Positions 19,890-31,807 of a stretch of 64,000 bases of DNA are shown one piece after another. The notes below the pieces were generated by a model, which was not told the origin of the DNA, ran no database searches, and saw only the letters and a list, made by a program, of their open reading frames with translations. The DNA comes from Mytilinidion resinicola (Eukaryota; Ascomycota; Dothideomycetes; Mytilinidiales; Mytilinidiaceae). A program made the translations under genes and the position numbers. The stretch lies in contig NW_022985441.1 of the NCBI RefSeq assembly GCF_010093595.1, positions 1,748,754-1,812,753 on the forward strand, read 5' to 3'. How positions within the stretch are numbered: the first letter of the stretch is position 1; each line of letters starts with the position of its first letter.

Positions 19890-21218
19890 ATGGATTACAC
19901 GCTCAGGTGCAACTCTTTGAAATGCCGCACCCAGCTCAACGATCGCGCCGTCGTCACTACCTGCAGGTCAGCACTCATCTTGACCTGCGCTATCCACCCG
20001 CTCTTCTGACCACGTGACAGTCATGTCTTCTGCATCCGTTGCTCAGACAGTCTGGGGCTCTCGAGCTCTGCAGGCATCGCGAGGACTTGTCCCGCATGCT
20101 CTACTCAGCTGAGCAATCCAGACGATGCAGTCGTCGCGCAACTCAATCCTACCGAAGACTACAAGACCAGCATCCTCAGCGGGCTGAGCCCAAACATCAT
20201 CATGGAATGCGCCAGCAGAGGCCTAGCTTTCTACAGCTACCAGACATCACAAGAGATGTGGGTATCCCGCTGTGACCACTGCCTCCTTCGCTGACATCAC
20301 CAGCGTATACCAAGAGTATCTCGCGAAGACCTTGACAGAAAACTATGGGAACTTGAGTCAGCAGATGGACAAGCTCATTCTCGAAGCTAATTCCGAGATC
20401 AAGACATTGCAAGAAAAACTCCAAGGTTACAACCCCGTTCAAAGATGTTGCTGAGCCATTCTGACCCTTAGCTAGCCGCGCAAGCCGAGCAGAAGAATCT
20501 CGAGCAGAAGAACCATGAACTTGTCGAAGCATTTCGTGAAAAAAGCAAAACCCAGCAGCAAATCCAGAAGCTGTATCAGTCTCTCAAGGCTCAGGTCATG
20601 GCTTCTCACGTAGCAACCGCTGCTACCGACGAAGCTGAACACACCATCCACACCTCCAGACGCGATCTCTTCGTTGATAGAATACCTGGCACACGCAGTG
20701 GCCTTCAGCATCAGTTTCAGCAGTTTACGCTTGATCAGCAAGGCGGAGCGAATCAGCACCGTCAACAAGAAAGCGTTAGCTCAGGAAGTGGGGGAGGGCA
20801 GGGACGAGAGAAAATTAACGGCATGGGCCCAACTTGGACTAACCAAGCACAAAGCTCCAGGAATTGGACTGCCCGTATGTCTCGGTCTTTTTTGGATACA
20901 CAGAGTGATACTTACTTATACCTTAAAACAGAATCTGCACCCATCTCCACAACTCCCTCTCAACACAGAAGTCGTCTGCCGGTCGCTCATAGCGGCGCTC
21001 GCAATAACGTCTTTCTAGGCGGTGAATCCAGCCAGCAATTTGGCAATGCGATGAACTCACAGACGCTGCATGATCTCAACTCGAATGGTGGAGGGCCGAG
21101 CGGCTACAGGTTCAGTAATGGCTTGAAGTCGAGCAGCCGGCAGAGCGGTGGATTGCGTCGGACTGCAGCCGCGAATCTGCACCGTGGAACAGCGTCACAG
21201 AACTTGCCTGTGCGTTAA
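19890..21218 (+). CDS. HEI10: HEI10-like RING E3 ligase (meiotic crossover factor)
   Basis: Five exons, 19890-19966, 20021-20257, 20304-20425, 20476-20874 and 20932-21218, encode 373 residues. In Sordaria and other eukaryotes HEI10 (CCNB1IP1) is a SUMO/ubiquitin ligase that marks crossover sites on the synaptonemal complex. The RING is at residues 7-52, with ligands Cys7, Cys12, Cys25, His27, Cys30, Cys33, Cys49 and Cys52. The family stretch NPTEDYKTSILSGLSP and MECASRGLAFYSYQTSQE follow, then a coiled coil (residues about 115-200) and a Ser/Gly/Gln-rich tail ending near LHRGTASQNLPVR. Intron 1 interrupts the RING inside the Ser codon after Cys25. The last intron (20875-20931, 57 nt) has no in-frame stop, so its retention would insert 19 residues. 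Role is assigned by family. Confidence 0.88.
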
Positions 21219-22682
21219 AGAAGCGCTCATCATTGTGCTATTGGGCCCTTGCTCTATGTCGTCGCCTAGAGAGAGCATCAGTCTGCGCTGGGTTAGGAGA
21301 CTGGGCAAAGTCTGTTTCAATTTTCACCCAGTTGACTCTGCACGGTCGTATGTATTGTTTGAAGTGGTGGGTACGGATTGGTGGCTATCATGTGAACTTT
21401 CTTATGGACGGATATTGCTTTTGCGACCTCCGCCGGAATAGATAGCCTAGGTGATGCATACTATATTCGATATTTCATGAATTTAGAAACGATCCACAGT
21501 ATCAAAAGCGTAGCTTAGTGAGGGGATGTGCGTGAGAAATAAGTGCAAAGGGATAATCGTTTGAAGGAAAGAGTATGTGTTGACTCCTGGACCTCCTGAT
21601 GGTCGGCTATGCTGCTTCAAACACCAACTGTTTCGGCAAATCTTTAAATGAAATGACCCAGAGCTCGATTAGAGTCCTGCTGCATCCTGAGCTCGAGCCG
21701 TTTCCATCGCAGGAATACGACATACCTTTTCGTGCTCCTAGCGGCGTCCGACATTTCCGAGTACATTCCTTCAAGCTACGAATGACCATTGATAGGCTTC
21801 CACGTCATCGCCTGCATATCGACATACTTATTGCATACGTCCTGAAGTAATCTTCTTTGCATGATCCGCTGCTATTCTCGACTTCTTGGATGCAGCTTTG
21901 CCCCTGTAGGGCTGTTACGTTGGGCAAAAGGAGGACATTAGGGCTAGCATGTGTCGGGCGTCCGGCCAGTTCGCGAAGAAACCTGATGTAGCTTTTCAAA
22001 GAATGAGGAGTTCATATTAGTAGTGCTAGAAACACAGGATATGTATTCTGGGAGATACTTAGTGTTAGAAGAAGAAAAAGAAATGTTCGTTGATTAATTC
22101 TTAGTGCCTATAATAGGTAGCAAGCTACACCTTGTCAATGGGACGGAACGCCTCCCTAGAGATTAGAGATCCGAAGCCCATGTCCAATCACGACGCCCTA
22201 ACGCCAACGACATACCACCCCTTCTTCGCTCTCATACACGCCAGATGTAGTAGACCGCCTCTTGTGCAGTGTAGCTGCTATCGTAGCTAAGTGCCATGAC
22301 TCATGACTAGGCCGTTACCATCTCACAACACAAGAACATAGAAAATTCCCGATCTCGAATCGTCGAATCGACCCCGAGTCAATACGACACCCCAACAACG
22401 CACCGCAACACTAGAGGACCTTCGCGATAACCCTGGCGATATGCATGCTATCTTGCACCTTGGACGCATGTATGTACGTGCTCGTTGGTCATTGCCTTCA
22501 TAACCCACACAAGGACCGTAAAGGCGGAGAAGGCAGCCCTGTTCCTCCTCCGATACCCTCCGCCCTTAATAGCCATGATTGCTCAACGCTGTCGGACAAT
22601 TCTAGGCATAACCTGTTTTTGATAGACCTCGGCTTAATAAAGCTCCTGTAATGACTAGAAAGGTATCCTCAAACGAAGTCCT
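21219..22682. other. Intergenic, 1.5 kb, no gene seen
   Basis: This lies between convergent genes (HEI10-like, plus; zinc finger, minus). The 3' UTRs must be here. No motif-bearing frame, repeat or RNA gene was found. Confidence 0.5.
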
Positions 22683-23841
22683 TCAGCTGCCACCAGGAGT
22701 TTCAGCTGGACGTGCAATTCCGGTCTCTGCTCTCTTCTTCGCCGGCAGTCGGTGGAGTTCAGGATGCTTCTTCCGCTCATGCTTAAGCCTCGAGTCGCTT
22801 CTTTTGAACATCTTTATACACCGAGGCACTGAGCACGCGAGGACTTGACCAACCTGATCCCGATGGGAGGACTTGATATGTCGCTTTAGATTCCCGGCCC
22901 TCGACTCCCCTTTAAATGTCTGACGACAATTCGGATAATCGCAACGCGACACGGGAGACTGCGGGGAGGGTACTGCCGGCGACGTTTCGAATGTAGGCTT
23001 GGGATTGACTAGCGGCGGTGTTTCCATCCTTTGCACCTTCTGGCAATCTCCCTCCAATGATACATCTTTACCACTGAGAAGTGTGTCAGCCGAGGTATTT
23101 TTTCTTTTGGAACAGAGGCTCCACTTACTACGGGACGAAGCGTGCGAAGACCGGTTGATTGGGATGATCCTCAGCCATTCCGTAAGGTCCCATTGCTTCA
23201 TTTCGCTGCGGCTGCCATCTCCTATTGTCGTTCCTAGTGGCCGCCGATGTCAACGACTGATTCAAACCACTGGCGAAGGTGTCTGACTGAGCTCCTTGTG
23301 CGAAGGAGTAGCTCCGATTCGTCAATAGTCCATCCACTGCCCATTGGTTGTTGGAGCTACCATGCTCAAGAGTCCCATCAAATAGGCTATAGGGAGTTGT
23401 ATATTCAACGTTGTTGGCCTCGGGGTTCCAGGAAACATCACTGACAGTTCGAGACATCGATAGCGATGGTGTAGGAGTCGGTCTAGTTGCTCGTTGTCCT
23501 ATGTGAACATCGTGTGGTACAGGGTGAAGCCAGATGGGAACATTGCTGTTGGCCTCCAGGCTCCCCTTGCCGCGTGTTTGAGGGTACTCTTCGCTACGTT
23601 GGTCGACTTTCCGTTGGACAGGACTACTGTACTGTGCATTGATATGATCAGGCAGATAATCTCCCTGGGGATAGTGAGACACTTGATCGGCCACCGTCCA
23701 GGAATGAGCACGATTGCCTTCGTAAGGTTCCTGAGGGTGTGTTGCATGAGCTCCTGGTTGGTGCTGTGCACTGATATCCATAATGCTTTTAGAGGAAAGC
23801 CTCCATTCGAGAAAGCCGTTGTGGCTTCCATATGTGTCCAT
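22683..23841 (-). CDS. C2H2 zinc-finger protein, probable transcription factor
   Basis: Exons 23841-23129 and 23073-22683 encode 367 residues. The intron (23128-23074, 55 nt) begins GTAAGT and splits a Tyr codon. The start is an ATG in ACCATGG context; open sequence further upstream has no ATG in this frame. Two C2H2 fingers lie in the C-terminal quarter, about residues 282-345: CDYPNC...HIKSSH and CSVPRC...HERKKH. The N-terminal two thirds is Gln/Ser/Pro-rich with no domain, as in many fungal regulators. A basic patch (RLPAKKRAE) after the second finger may be a nuclear localisation signal. Target genes are unknown; no neighbour suggests a pathway. Confidence 0.83.
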
Positions 23842-26800
23842 GGTTGGTGGCAAAGCTAATATCAAGGCCGTCGCTTAGCCTTTTTAGCTGCTCCCGTCGA
23901 CGGTCAGAGATGACTCTGCTATCTGGATTCGTTCCCAACGAAGGGATGATGAGCTGCTGGGTTCTCCGGAGAGAGGGACTTCGGTAGTCCCACAGAAGAG
24001 CAGAGCTTCCGATGCTTGAGTCGTCGACCCAGCAGGTAGGCAAGCAAAGGGGTAGCTCGGTTCAGATGATGACGGCTGTTGCGAATGAGCGTGGAGTTTT
24101 AGCGTACGGATGTACGGTAAAGTCGGGTCGTCTGCGCCGTGGATACCTCTTCTCAAGCACGGCGTAGACGATGGCGAGATGCTCACGGAGAGCCCGGGAG
24201 GTCTGCCTCTGCGGGTGTAGGTGTCTAGATTGAATAGTTTTACAAGGCTGGTATTCGCCTCAAGGGTCTTCAGCGGCTATCTACGACTAGGTAAGCAATG
24301 GCCTTTTAGATGGACACCAAGACTGACTTCGACTCCAGGAAGAGGTATTCCTAGATGCCAATGTTGGACTACGGCGGCAAGTCTCAAGACTTGTAGCTTT
24401 GTCAAAGTTTCCGTTACGGGTTATACAGCCCGCCTCACCGTTATATCCTTGTACACACCAACCAACCACAACTGGAATCTGGAGCACTCTCAAGCACTAC
24501 TACAACGGCGGTGTAGTCAAAATATACGTGAGATGAGTGAAAGTGTGGCCAGCCGGCGTCAAAGAAGTGGTAAGGAGAAGCTGTCCGAGGGTGCTGCAGT
24601 GACTTGGTTAAGGTGTCGATATGTCGATTTGTCCCTTCCTAATCGCCCTCCCTTTTGCTGTTCAACTCTAAGTGGTCACCAAAGTTGAACAAGCCCCGAA
24701 CAATCCGCAGCAAGCTGGTTTTGCATACAACATACCCAGGGGACCCACGTAGGCCATACCTACCGGTGTGCAGCCGCCATTCACTTTGTCGGAGCCACGT
24801 TGCAAGGTCGCCCGATTTTAGGGTATGTTGTCTCTGGGACAAGCTCGTCAGCGCGCGAGCATCTCATCTTCATTCGTGGCAGCGTGTAAAGGCTATCACA
24901 TCGTAGAACGTCTGCCTTGTGCATCACAAGGTTTAGCCTTGCAGGAGGCTCTCCGCCAGTCATGGTGTTTCGGCGATTGCAAGCTACAGTAGTCAGCGAC
25001 CACCCGAATTCTTCAGGACTGAGTCGTACGATGACTTCTCACCGGACGGTGCACATCGAAGCTAGCTCAGGGACATCAATAGGAGCTTTCTAGTGCCTCG
25101 AATCGATGGCGGCCTCTCCTAGCTTCCTAGTAGTGCCCTATGGACTTTGACTACCGGAGTTTAGATCATCAAGACGTTTTGCTCTGCCTTGCGGCAATCG
25201 GCGGGCCCTAGCATGGGTATAAATGGCACGCTGAGCCTCCATGGGCAGACTGCAGGCGTTCTTGACTTTCTTGGGCTATGAATAAGGAGCCTAAAGTGAT
25301 AAGGTTGGGCTCAAGAAAGATCCAGCAGCTGGCACTGCTGCGGAGGGGTAGTAAGTCAAAAGAAGCGGCACAACAACACGTGGGAACTGAACGCCATTTC
25401 GTTCTCTACTCGCTGCGGCTTTCTGCACGACATCTGAAAGGGCAAAATCCAATAGACGCTCACGTCAAGGCTGGCCATTTCTCCTGTAGGCAGTTCGTGT
25501 CGGCTGCAGCTCCCACGTTTCCAGTACAGCGGGACCCGATACGCTCTCCACAACCAGGGACACTACTGCTGATCACAGATAGCATGAGACGTTCCCCGGG
25601 AACTGGCTACGGCTCAGCTACTGGGTCACTCATCAATTTCTATGCAGCAAGGGCTTGTCTGCCGTATCCTTGGCGACAACCTGACGACATCGTCATCTAC
25701 ATTCATAGTACCCTTCTTCTGATTGCATTCAACAATTCAAAGCAGCCTCGAGGAATGTGTGAAGGATCCTAGAGGCTCCAGATGATCCCACGGCTTTGCA
25801 CGAAGTAATCAGAAGAATGACAACTCGGTAAAGATCCGTCTTTTCCGTAGTGTGTCAGTGTTCGATTAATCCGCAGCTTTCAGCCCGTCGGCAACCTAGA
25901 ACACATCGAAAGCACCAGGTATAGCCTTGGCCTCGATGCTAAAAACGCCAGTCACGAAAGGGGCAAGAGGTGTAACTTGAAAAGCACGACACCCGTGGGG
26001 ACAGTTCACGGCAGAGCCGCATTGAAGGGCTGGGTAGCCCCGCTAGTGGTGGAAACCTCGCAGGGAGCGGGAAGCTTGGGAACTACGATCTACATATCGC
26101 CACTCTCACTGGGGGATAGACCGCCCGAAGCATCAGATGACGCTCTCCCGAATGGTGTTATCGCACGCAGGAGGCTTGGAAAGGTTCATGCGGATGTGGA
26201 GACGGCACGTTTGCGGCGTAGGGCAATGCAGGTATGTCCCGGCGAAGAAAAGACTGACGAACAATGTAGGTTAAGCGATACAGCTTCGATAGCAGTGCTG
26301 GGATTGATGAAGCAGGGTTGATCTGCGCATCGGGGCATGGAGCTGCTCTTGGGACGTTGCCGGCTTTAATTGCACATGCGAAAAGGAACTATCTGCGTGG
26401 GCAACATTTCCAGCACGACTTGTATCTATGGATCCCAGCAGGAAGTGCTGGGTCCGGCTGCAGGGCATGGCATGTGTTGCTCGAGCCCGGCAGCCAGGAC
26501 GAGCGGAAGACAGGTTGGGATGGGCATGCTACGGCACCTGCAGCAGCATAGTGAGCCGCGAGAAAAAGCACCGTCATGGACGGGATGGCGGCCACTATCA
26601 GCAGCAGCCATTAAAAATGCGGCAGGGAGGGGTGAATGCGCCATGAGACGTCCATCTGCCAACCCAGGACGGTTAACAGTTCTTCAACGCCACGACCCCG
26701 CAGTCCATCTGCAGCTCCGCGGACCGGCAGCACCAAGTTTCCAGGCCTTGCATCTAGGCTCGTGCAGTCAATGAAGGGAAGGAGGACGATAGCAGTAACA

Positions 26801-27742
26801 CAGCTAGATCGGTGGCTGCGATCGCGGAGGGCGAGCCGTGAATTGCGAATTACATTAGTAGCACACAAGGGCCGACCCGCCCGCTATGGACGGGAGGCCG
26901 ATCCGGGGAACAAGTCGGGCTGGCTGTCACTTAAGCAGACATGCCTCTGTTCGACGACTCCACAGCGCCACCAATTCCCGCGCTTTCGCGTGCCGTGCGG
27001 AACCCCCGTTTACACGAACTGGTGACCCACTCATTGTGGTAAGCAATAGTCTCGGGCTCGACGTCGAGGGAATAGACCCTTCCATGGGATTCTTTCCTCG
27101 GGCGCGTAAAGCGCCTTTTATCGCGAGAAATGCAGTCGGCTAAGGTTGCACTTGAACATGAGCCGTAATCCTCGTATCCATCAACCATTAGTGCTATAAA
27201 TGAAGGTTTGGTTCCTAATCTACTGTTTGCTCACTTGAAAACATCTTACAACGGTAGTTAGATAGCTTTTTTTGGCCGAAGGCACGTGACCAACACTCGC
27301 CAAAAAATTCCATGTATCTTCTCATAGAATATGCAACTTTAACATTCCGTTACTGCTCACGTCTTTAGAGTTGATGGTTCGCAGGCCGCAGCATCTGAAC
27401 ATTGGTGGAATGCGAACTTAATGTGCATGAAAGCCCTGTGTGCTACCGGCAGTGGTTGCTGTAGGTGATTGTCATAATCCAACAGGAATATCTCCAAGAA
27501 TATACGGGTCTGGTTTCATTACAGCGACTCTAGGTCGATTAGATTTTGCAGTGCGATGGTCTGCCTGAGAGCAGAAAGAATGACGGAAGCACAATACCAC
27601 AGCCACAAGAAATCAGATGGATATAGACAGTGAAAAAAAACACGACGTATATACAAAGCGATTTACGCTACACCCTCCGCTTTACAGGTATTTCCAAAAG
27701 CTACCCCAGACACCTACCTTTGTATGAACATTCCACATCCCC
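23842..27742. other. 3.9-kb gene-poor interval
   Basis: This is the longest stretch without a supported gene. Open frames of up to about 165 codons occur (for example 24221-24688 and 25278-25772), but none has a recognisable motif, continues through splice signals or resembles a known family. A TATAAATG-like element occurs near 25220. The interval may hold the promoters of the flanking genes, a non-coding transcript or decayed mobile DNA; I cannot distinguish these. Confidence 0.45.
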
Positions 27743-28594
27743 TCACCTCGACCAAATCTCGCCAGTCCCGTTCACCCCAACCACAACCAACTTGTCCAAC
27801 ATATCATCGAACCTCTTATTCACCCCATCTACCCCGCTCACCGCCGTCTTGACCATTCCATTCAGCCCACCCGCATCCATCCCCTTTAGCTGTGCACTCG
27901 TCGCATTCGCCCATCCGCTCATTTCCTGTGCCCAATTGCCCAACGATTTTACTGGGTCCCCAATGTCCGTCCTTGTCGCATTTGCTGCCTTGTTCGCAAT
28001 ATCCGCCATGAGTCCCGGCAGGCCGCGCGATGTACCCTGGCCGTCAGCCGTGAAGGCAGAGACATTAGACGAGGCAAACACCCACGTGCGCGCGGTCAAA
28101 TAAATAATAGGTATCATCATCATTATCATTATGAGAAGGAGCAAGACAATGAGGGCGAGGAGGTTGCGGATCTGTTTCTGAAGCTTGAATGGATCATGAC
28201 TCCAGTCTCGCTCCCGGTCTGCATCTCGTCGCTTTTCAGAGATGGGTTTGGAGCCGGCGTATATTTCAATGAGCGGCGGGGCGGGCTTTCGCTGCGGTTT
28301 TGGAGTCGCCATGGGCACGAAGGCTCTGTACTCGCCCCGGTCTTCTGACGTGTTTCCTGGCACGGCGTGGGAGGAGGTTGGGATGCGCAGGTCGTGCAGT
28401 GTCGGGCGAGAGGAAGGAACAGTGTGGATTGCGTCAATGTCGCCGTCATCTTGTGGGGTATACGTGTGCTCACGTGATGAAGGAGAGTGTGGCGGGCTGG
28501 CGTCATGGTTATAGGAGAGGTGTGTCCTGGAGGAGGCGTTGGCGTTATTGTCGAAGTCGAAGTCAAGGATGGGATCGGGATCTTTGGGGATCAT
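27743..28594 (-). CDS. Single-pass membrane protein, unknown function
   Basis: One exon of 283 residues from the first in-frame ATG (MIPKDPDPILDF). The frame is open a further 49 codons upstream to a stop, with short SSLGRPLSS-type repeats but no ATG. The N-terminal half is hydrophilic, with Pro/Ser-rich and Asp/Asn-rich stretches. A single very hydrophobic segment (LLALIVLLLLIMIMMMIPII) lies at residues about 143-168. Basic residues before it (KLQKQIR) suggest the N-terminus faces the cytosol. The C-terminal 110 residues carry four possible N-glycosylation sites (NVS, NAT twice, NGT) and would be luminal or outside the cell. I do not recognise the family. A spliced upstream start cannot be excluded. 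Confidence 0.65.
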   Translation of the reverse strand: MIPKDPDPILDFDFDNNANASSRTHLSYNHDASPPHSPSSREHTYTPQDDGDIDAIHTVPSSRPTLHDLRIPTSSHAVPGNTSEDRGEYRAFVPMATPKPQRKPAPPLIEIYAGSKPISEKRRDADRERDWSHDPFKLQKQIRNLLALIVLLLLIMIMMMIPIIYLTARTWVFASSNVSAFTADGQGTSRGLPGLMADIANKAANATRTDIGDPVKSLGNWAQEMSGWANATSAQLKGMDAGGLNGMVKTAVSGVDGVNKRFDDMLDKLVVVGVNGTGEIWSR

Positions 28595-29478
28595 GACGGG
28601 ATGGGAAGAGAGAGGGCGCCCGAAGGAGGTCGTAGAGACGGGGCGGCGGGAGGAGAGAGGGCGACCGAGAGAGCTGGTAGAGGCGGGCCGGAGGGAGGAG
28701 GAGGAAGCCAGGTTGAAATATGAGAACGGTAGGAATGGCAAGGTAGTGCGGCATTTGACTTTGACTCTGATTCTGAATAGAAAAGACTAACAGCAGCCCC
28801 TTAGTTGCACAGGAACCGACGAAATGGCTCTAAGATATGGAAATACATGAAGCTATTGCCCATAGACCAAGCAACTGAACTAAGAGAACGAGAGCAAGCA
28901 CCTTGTAATACGGCACCACACACATCTTAAGTCTACCTTCTCCGAAATCAGGCCGAAAATCCCTGCGCCGCCTAAGCAAAAGCGCAGTTCTGAATCGGCA
29001 TCTCCATACTTTTGTGAGGCTGTGTTGGTTGTTGGAAGGATTGCGGCGCAAGACCACGAGGCGAAGCCTAGTTGGGTGAAACATCAGCGTAATTATATTT
29101 AGCAAAGCTCGGACTTGTCAGCTATTGCCGAACAGGACGCCTGATAATCCTCCGAAATCGTATATGTGCGAGCTCGTACTTTCACTGAGTGAGATTCTGC
29201 ATTTGTAGTCGGTTTTACGACTTGGAATATCGAGCGATCTTGACTAATTTCGACACGTTCGACATTGCTTGAAATGCGAAGGAATATAGCCATTCTGCGC
29301 AACACAGTAAAGCTCAGTCCCGCATGAACATTTACACTTCTAGGCCGTGCTCTCAGCCTCATCCTGGATGTGATGAGGGCTGATCTAGAGACCAAGGCGA
29401 CGTCTTCGCCATCTACCACATGCGCACAGTGTCCTAGGCCTCCTAGTTGACTAGCAGCATGTCGGACTATTCGATAAT
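28595..29478. other. Intergenic, 0.9 kb
   Basis: This holds the upstream region of the membrane-protein gene and the 3' flank of the TilS gene. A 106-codon minus-strand frame at 29099-29419 has no recognisable feature. Nothing else is seen. Confidence 0.45.
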
Positions 29479-31494
29479 TTATTGCCAGCCAATGACCTGC
29501 TCATCTCTTCCTTTTTTCCTTTCCGGCTTCTCCCATTTCGACAGACTCCTAAAGTGCGACTTCTCTTTTCTAGCGAGCCTGGGAGCTGGAGCGATATCAA
29601 TTATTCTTGGCTGTTTTGCTGTTGCAATCGTGATCCTCTCCTTTCTCTCCAATTTCTTTATCTCGTCCGAGACTTGACTGTTAAGAATGTCCTCGACATG
29701 AAGTCCTCCAATGTCAATCTTTTTGTATCGTATTGACCATCTTATTCCGCCTACGAAGTTACGGCTCCCAAGCCTTATACCTAGCGTTGGTATCGCAATG
29801 ATCTTTTCGTTACCGTCCGTATCGGTTTTGGTAAGTACAGGAAGCGTTTCCCTGAAGGAAGTAGGTGTTACACTAGTGATGATGTTCTTAAGCGGTTTCT
29901 TTATGTGCGGGAGATCTTTTTCGCTAAAAGGCCGAAGACGAACGGTGTGGTCGGTTGGATTGGCAATGCGAACCCAGAAACGGCCATCGAACATCTGGTA
30001 GCCGGCGCTCGTGGAATCGGTGGCCACAACTGCAGGGTCGATGTTCCTAGGAGGTATAACCAGGAGGGGAGGCGGATCGTTCCCTTTACTGTATGGCTGT
30101 CGGCCAACAGTCCACTCGAACTCTGCTTTCGGAACGCTACCAACCTGACCCGCTGGACTAGGACAGAAGAACGCTCCGCCAACCGTAAAGGGCCGCGGGG
30201 GGGTGGATATCTTCGTCAATTGAAGTATCGGGAAAATAGTGTCCACGGCGAAGTCGAAACGATTGGTCTTAACGACAGGAGCGTGGCTTACCAGTGTGGC
30301 TAGATGTGAAAGTAATTGGGCAGCGAGTGTTCTTGCAAGTTTGTCATCGGTCGCAGCGAGCTTGTCGATCGCAAGTCTAGCTTTAGAGAAGTTTACTCGT
30401 AGAATTCCACCTCGAACGTCCAACCGCAGTTTGCAGAGTTTCAGCAGGCCTTTTTCTATTTCCCTCCCATCTTCAACACGCTCCTGCATGCGATGAGAGA
30501 GACCCACGAGCGACTCCGGTTGTAAAGCTACTGGCAACTGGTGATTTTTAAACACGTGTCGTATTGCATTCCGATCTGTTAGTGTCTTATCATGGTTTGT
30601 CTTGTCCTCTGTCCAAGGCACCTCATTTGCCAGACACGTTGCAATTAGCCTCTCCTTGCGAAATTGAAGCAACGGGCGTATGATCTTGATTCCGCCAGTC
30701 TCAATCCTGATGGGCTGGCGTTGCCGTCCTTCGGCTGTAGGTACTGGTACTAGGTCCAGCCCTCCACTTTGGTGAACACCATGTAGTCCATAGCATTCGG
30801 GTATCTCCTTCACAGCCTGGATGCCTTGCATGCCTGTCCTAACTCTTCCCACCATCAGCCTCATCAAAAGTGTCTCGGCTTGGTCGTCGGCGTGGTGGGC
30901 AACTAGTATAGAGGGTAGACCATGCTCTCGACAGGCGAGACCTAAGGCCCTATACCTGAACCTTCGGGCTTGTGTTTCGAAATCGGTCGCCTCGTGCGGA
31001 TTTTCAGGCCATTGTAGCGGTAATATATGTGAGGACATGCCGGCTGTGCAGATATTAGCTGCCTTGTGCCTTACGCTCGTTGGCGTAATTCACCATGCTT
31101 CCTCAGTTGTTCCGCTACCCATAATGCTTCCTCAGAACTACCCTCCCGGCTCTTATGGTCCACAATGAGCCCTACGCATTCAGGGAACTTGTCGTATTTC
31201 TTTGCAGCGCTGTTACAAAGACTAGCTAGAGCCATGGAGTCAACGCCACCGCTCACCGCGAGGCCTGTATCCCATTAGCACTGTCTAGCTGTGCTGAGAG
31301 CTCCACTCACCAATCCTCGACGCGTCCGTCTTCCTCGCGTAGGGCCATATTGCCACGAAGGCGTCCCAAAACTCTTCAGTGCTTATTGGCGCCGCCTTGC
31401 TCACATCCTGGCTGTAGGAGCGCGATACAAAGGTGGCATTGCGAGTGCTGGCGCGGAGCTCTCTCGTCAGCCTGAGGCAGTGCGGCCTCCACAT
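29479..31494 (-). CDS. tilS: tRNA(Ile)-lysidine synthetase, TilS family
   Basis: Exons 31494-31311, 31264-31094 and 31043-29479 encode 639 residues. TilS uses ATP and lysine to turn the wobble cytidine of a minor tRNA-Ile into lysidine, so that it reads AUA; in fungi the substrate is expected in mitochondria. The N-terminus (MWRPHCLRLTRELRASTRNA) is basic and Arg/Ser-rich, fitting a mitochondrial presequence. The PP-loop LAVSGGVDSMAL lies at residues 63-74, and LVAHHADDQAETLLMRL, a hallmark of the N-type ATP pyrophosphatase fold, follows. The C-terminal 300 residues are long and less conserved. Introns of 46 and 50 nt have CTAAT branch sites. The start is the ATG at 31494. It is divergent from HSP10 with 313 bp between the start codons. 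Confidence 0.88.
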
Positions 31495-31807
31495 CAATTG
31501 CAGCCACCAGCTTACTTACAAACGGTGGGGCAATTGAAAGTTCTGGAAGAACCGCGATGCAAAGGAGCGTGAGGTATGTATATGTGCAGAAAGATTGATT
31601 CGTGATGTTGAATTGACGACGATCCGAGGTCAGGCAAAGCCCCTGTCGGTCTTGGCGCGATTCGAGATTCTGGAATTTTCTCGACAGCAGAATTCAACTC
31701 AACACCTCCGACGACGACTTCTGCAACTGCAATCAATTCTCTCTCTCACATCTCAAAACAACGCGCGCATACTCTAGCTACCTAGTCGAACCGCCAAACC
31801 CGCAAAA
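31495..31807. promoter_or_regulatory. Divergent promoter with two heat-shock elements
   Basis: Two perfect three-unit heat-shock elements are present: GAA-nn-TTC-nn-GAA at 31536-31548 and TTC-nn-GAA-nn-TTC at 31668-31680. The second is 128 bp before the Hsp10 ATG. This spacing fits Hsf1 control of HSP10, and perhaps of the divergent tilS gene, whose start is 42 bp from the first element. Confidence 0.75.

Noticed and set aside
23884..24186. Upstream extension of the zinc-finger gene
   Set aside because: The upstream frame ends in a stop before the ACCATGG start, has no ATG of its own and no splice donor was found that joins it in frame.
24221..24688. 155-codon plus-strand frame in the gene-poor interval
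   Set aside because: No ATG-context, motif, domain or splice partner; composition looks random.
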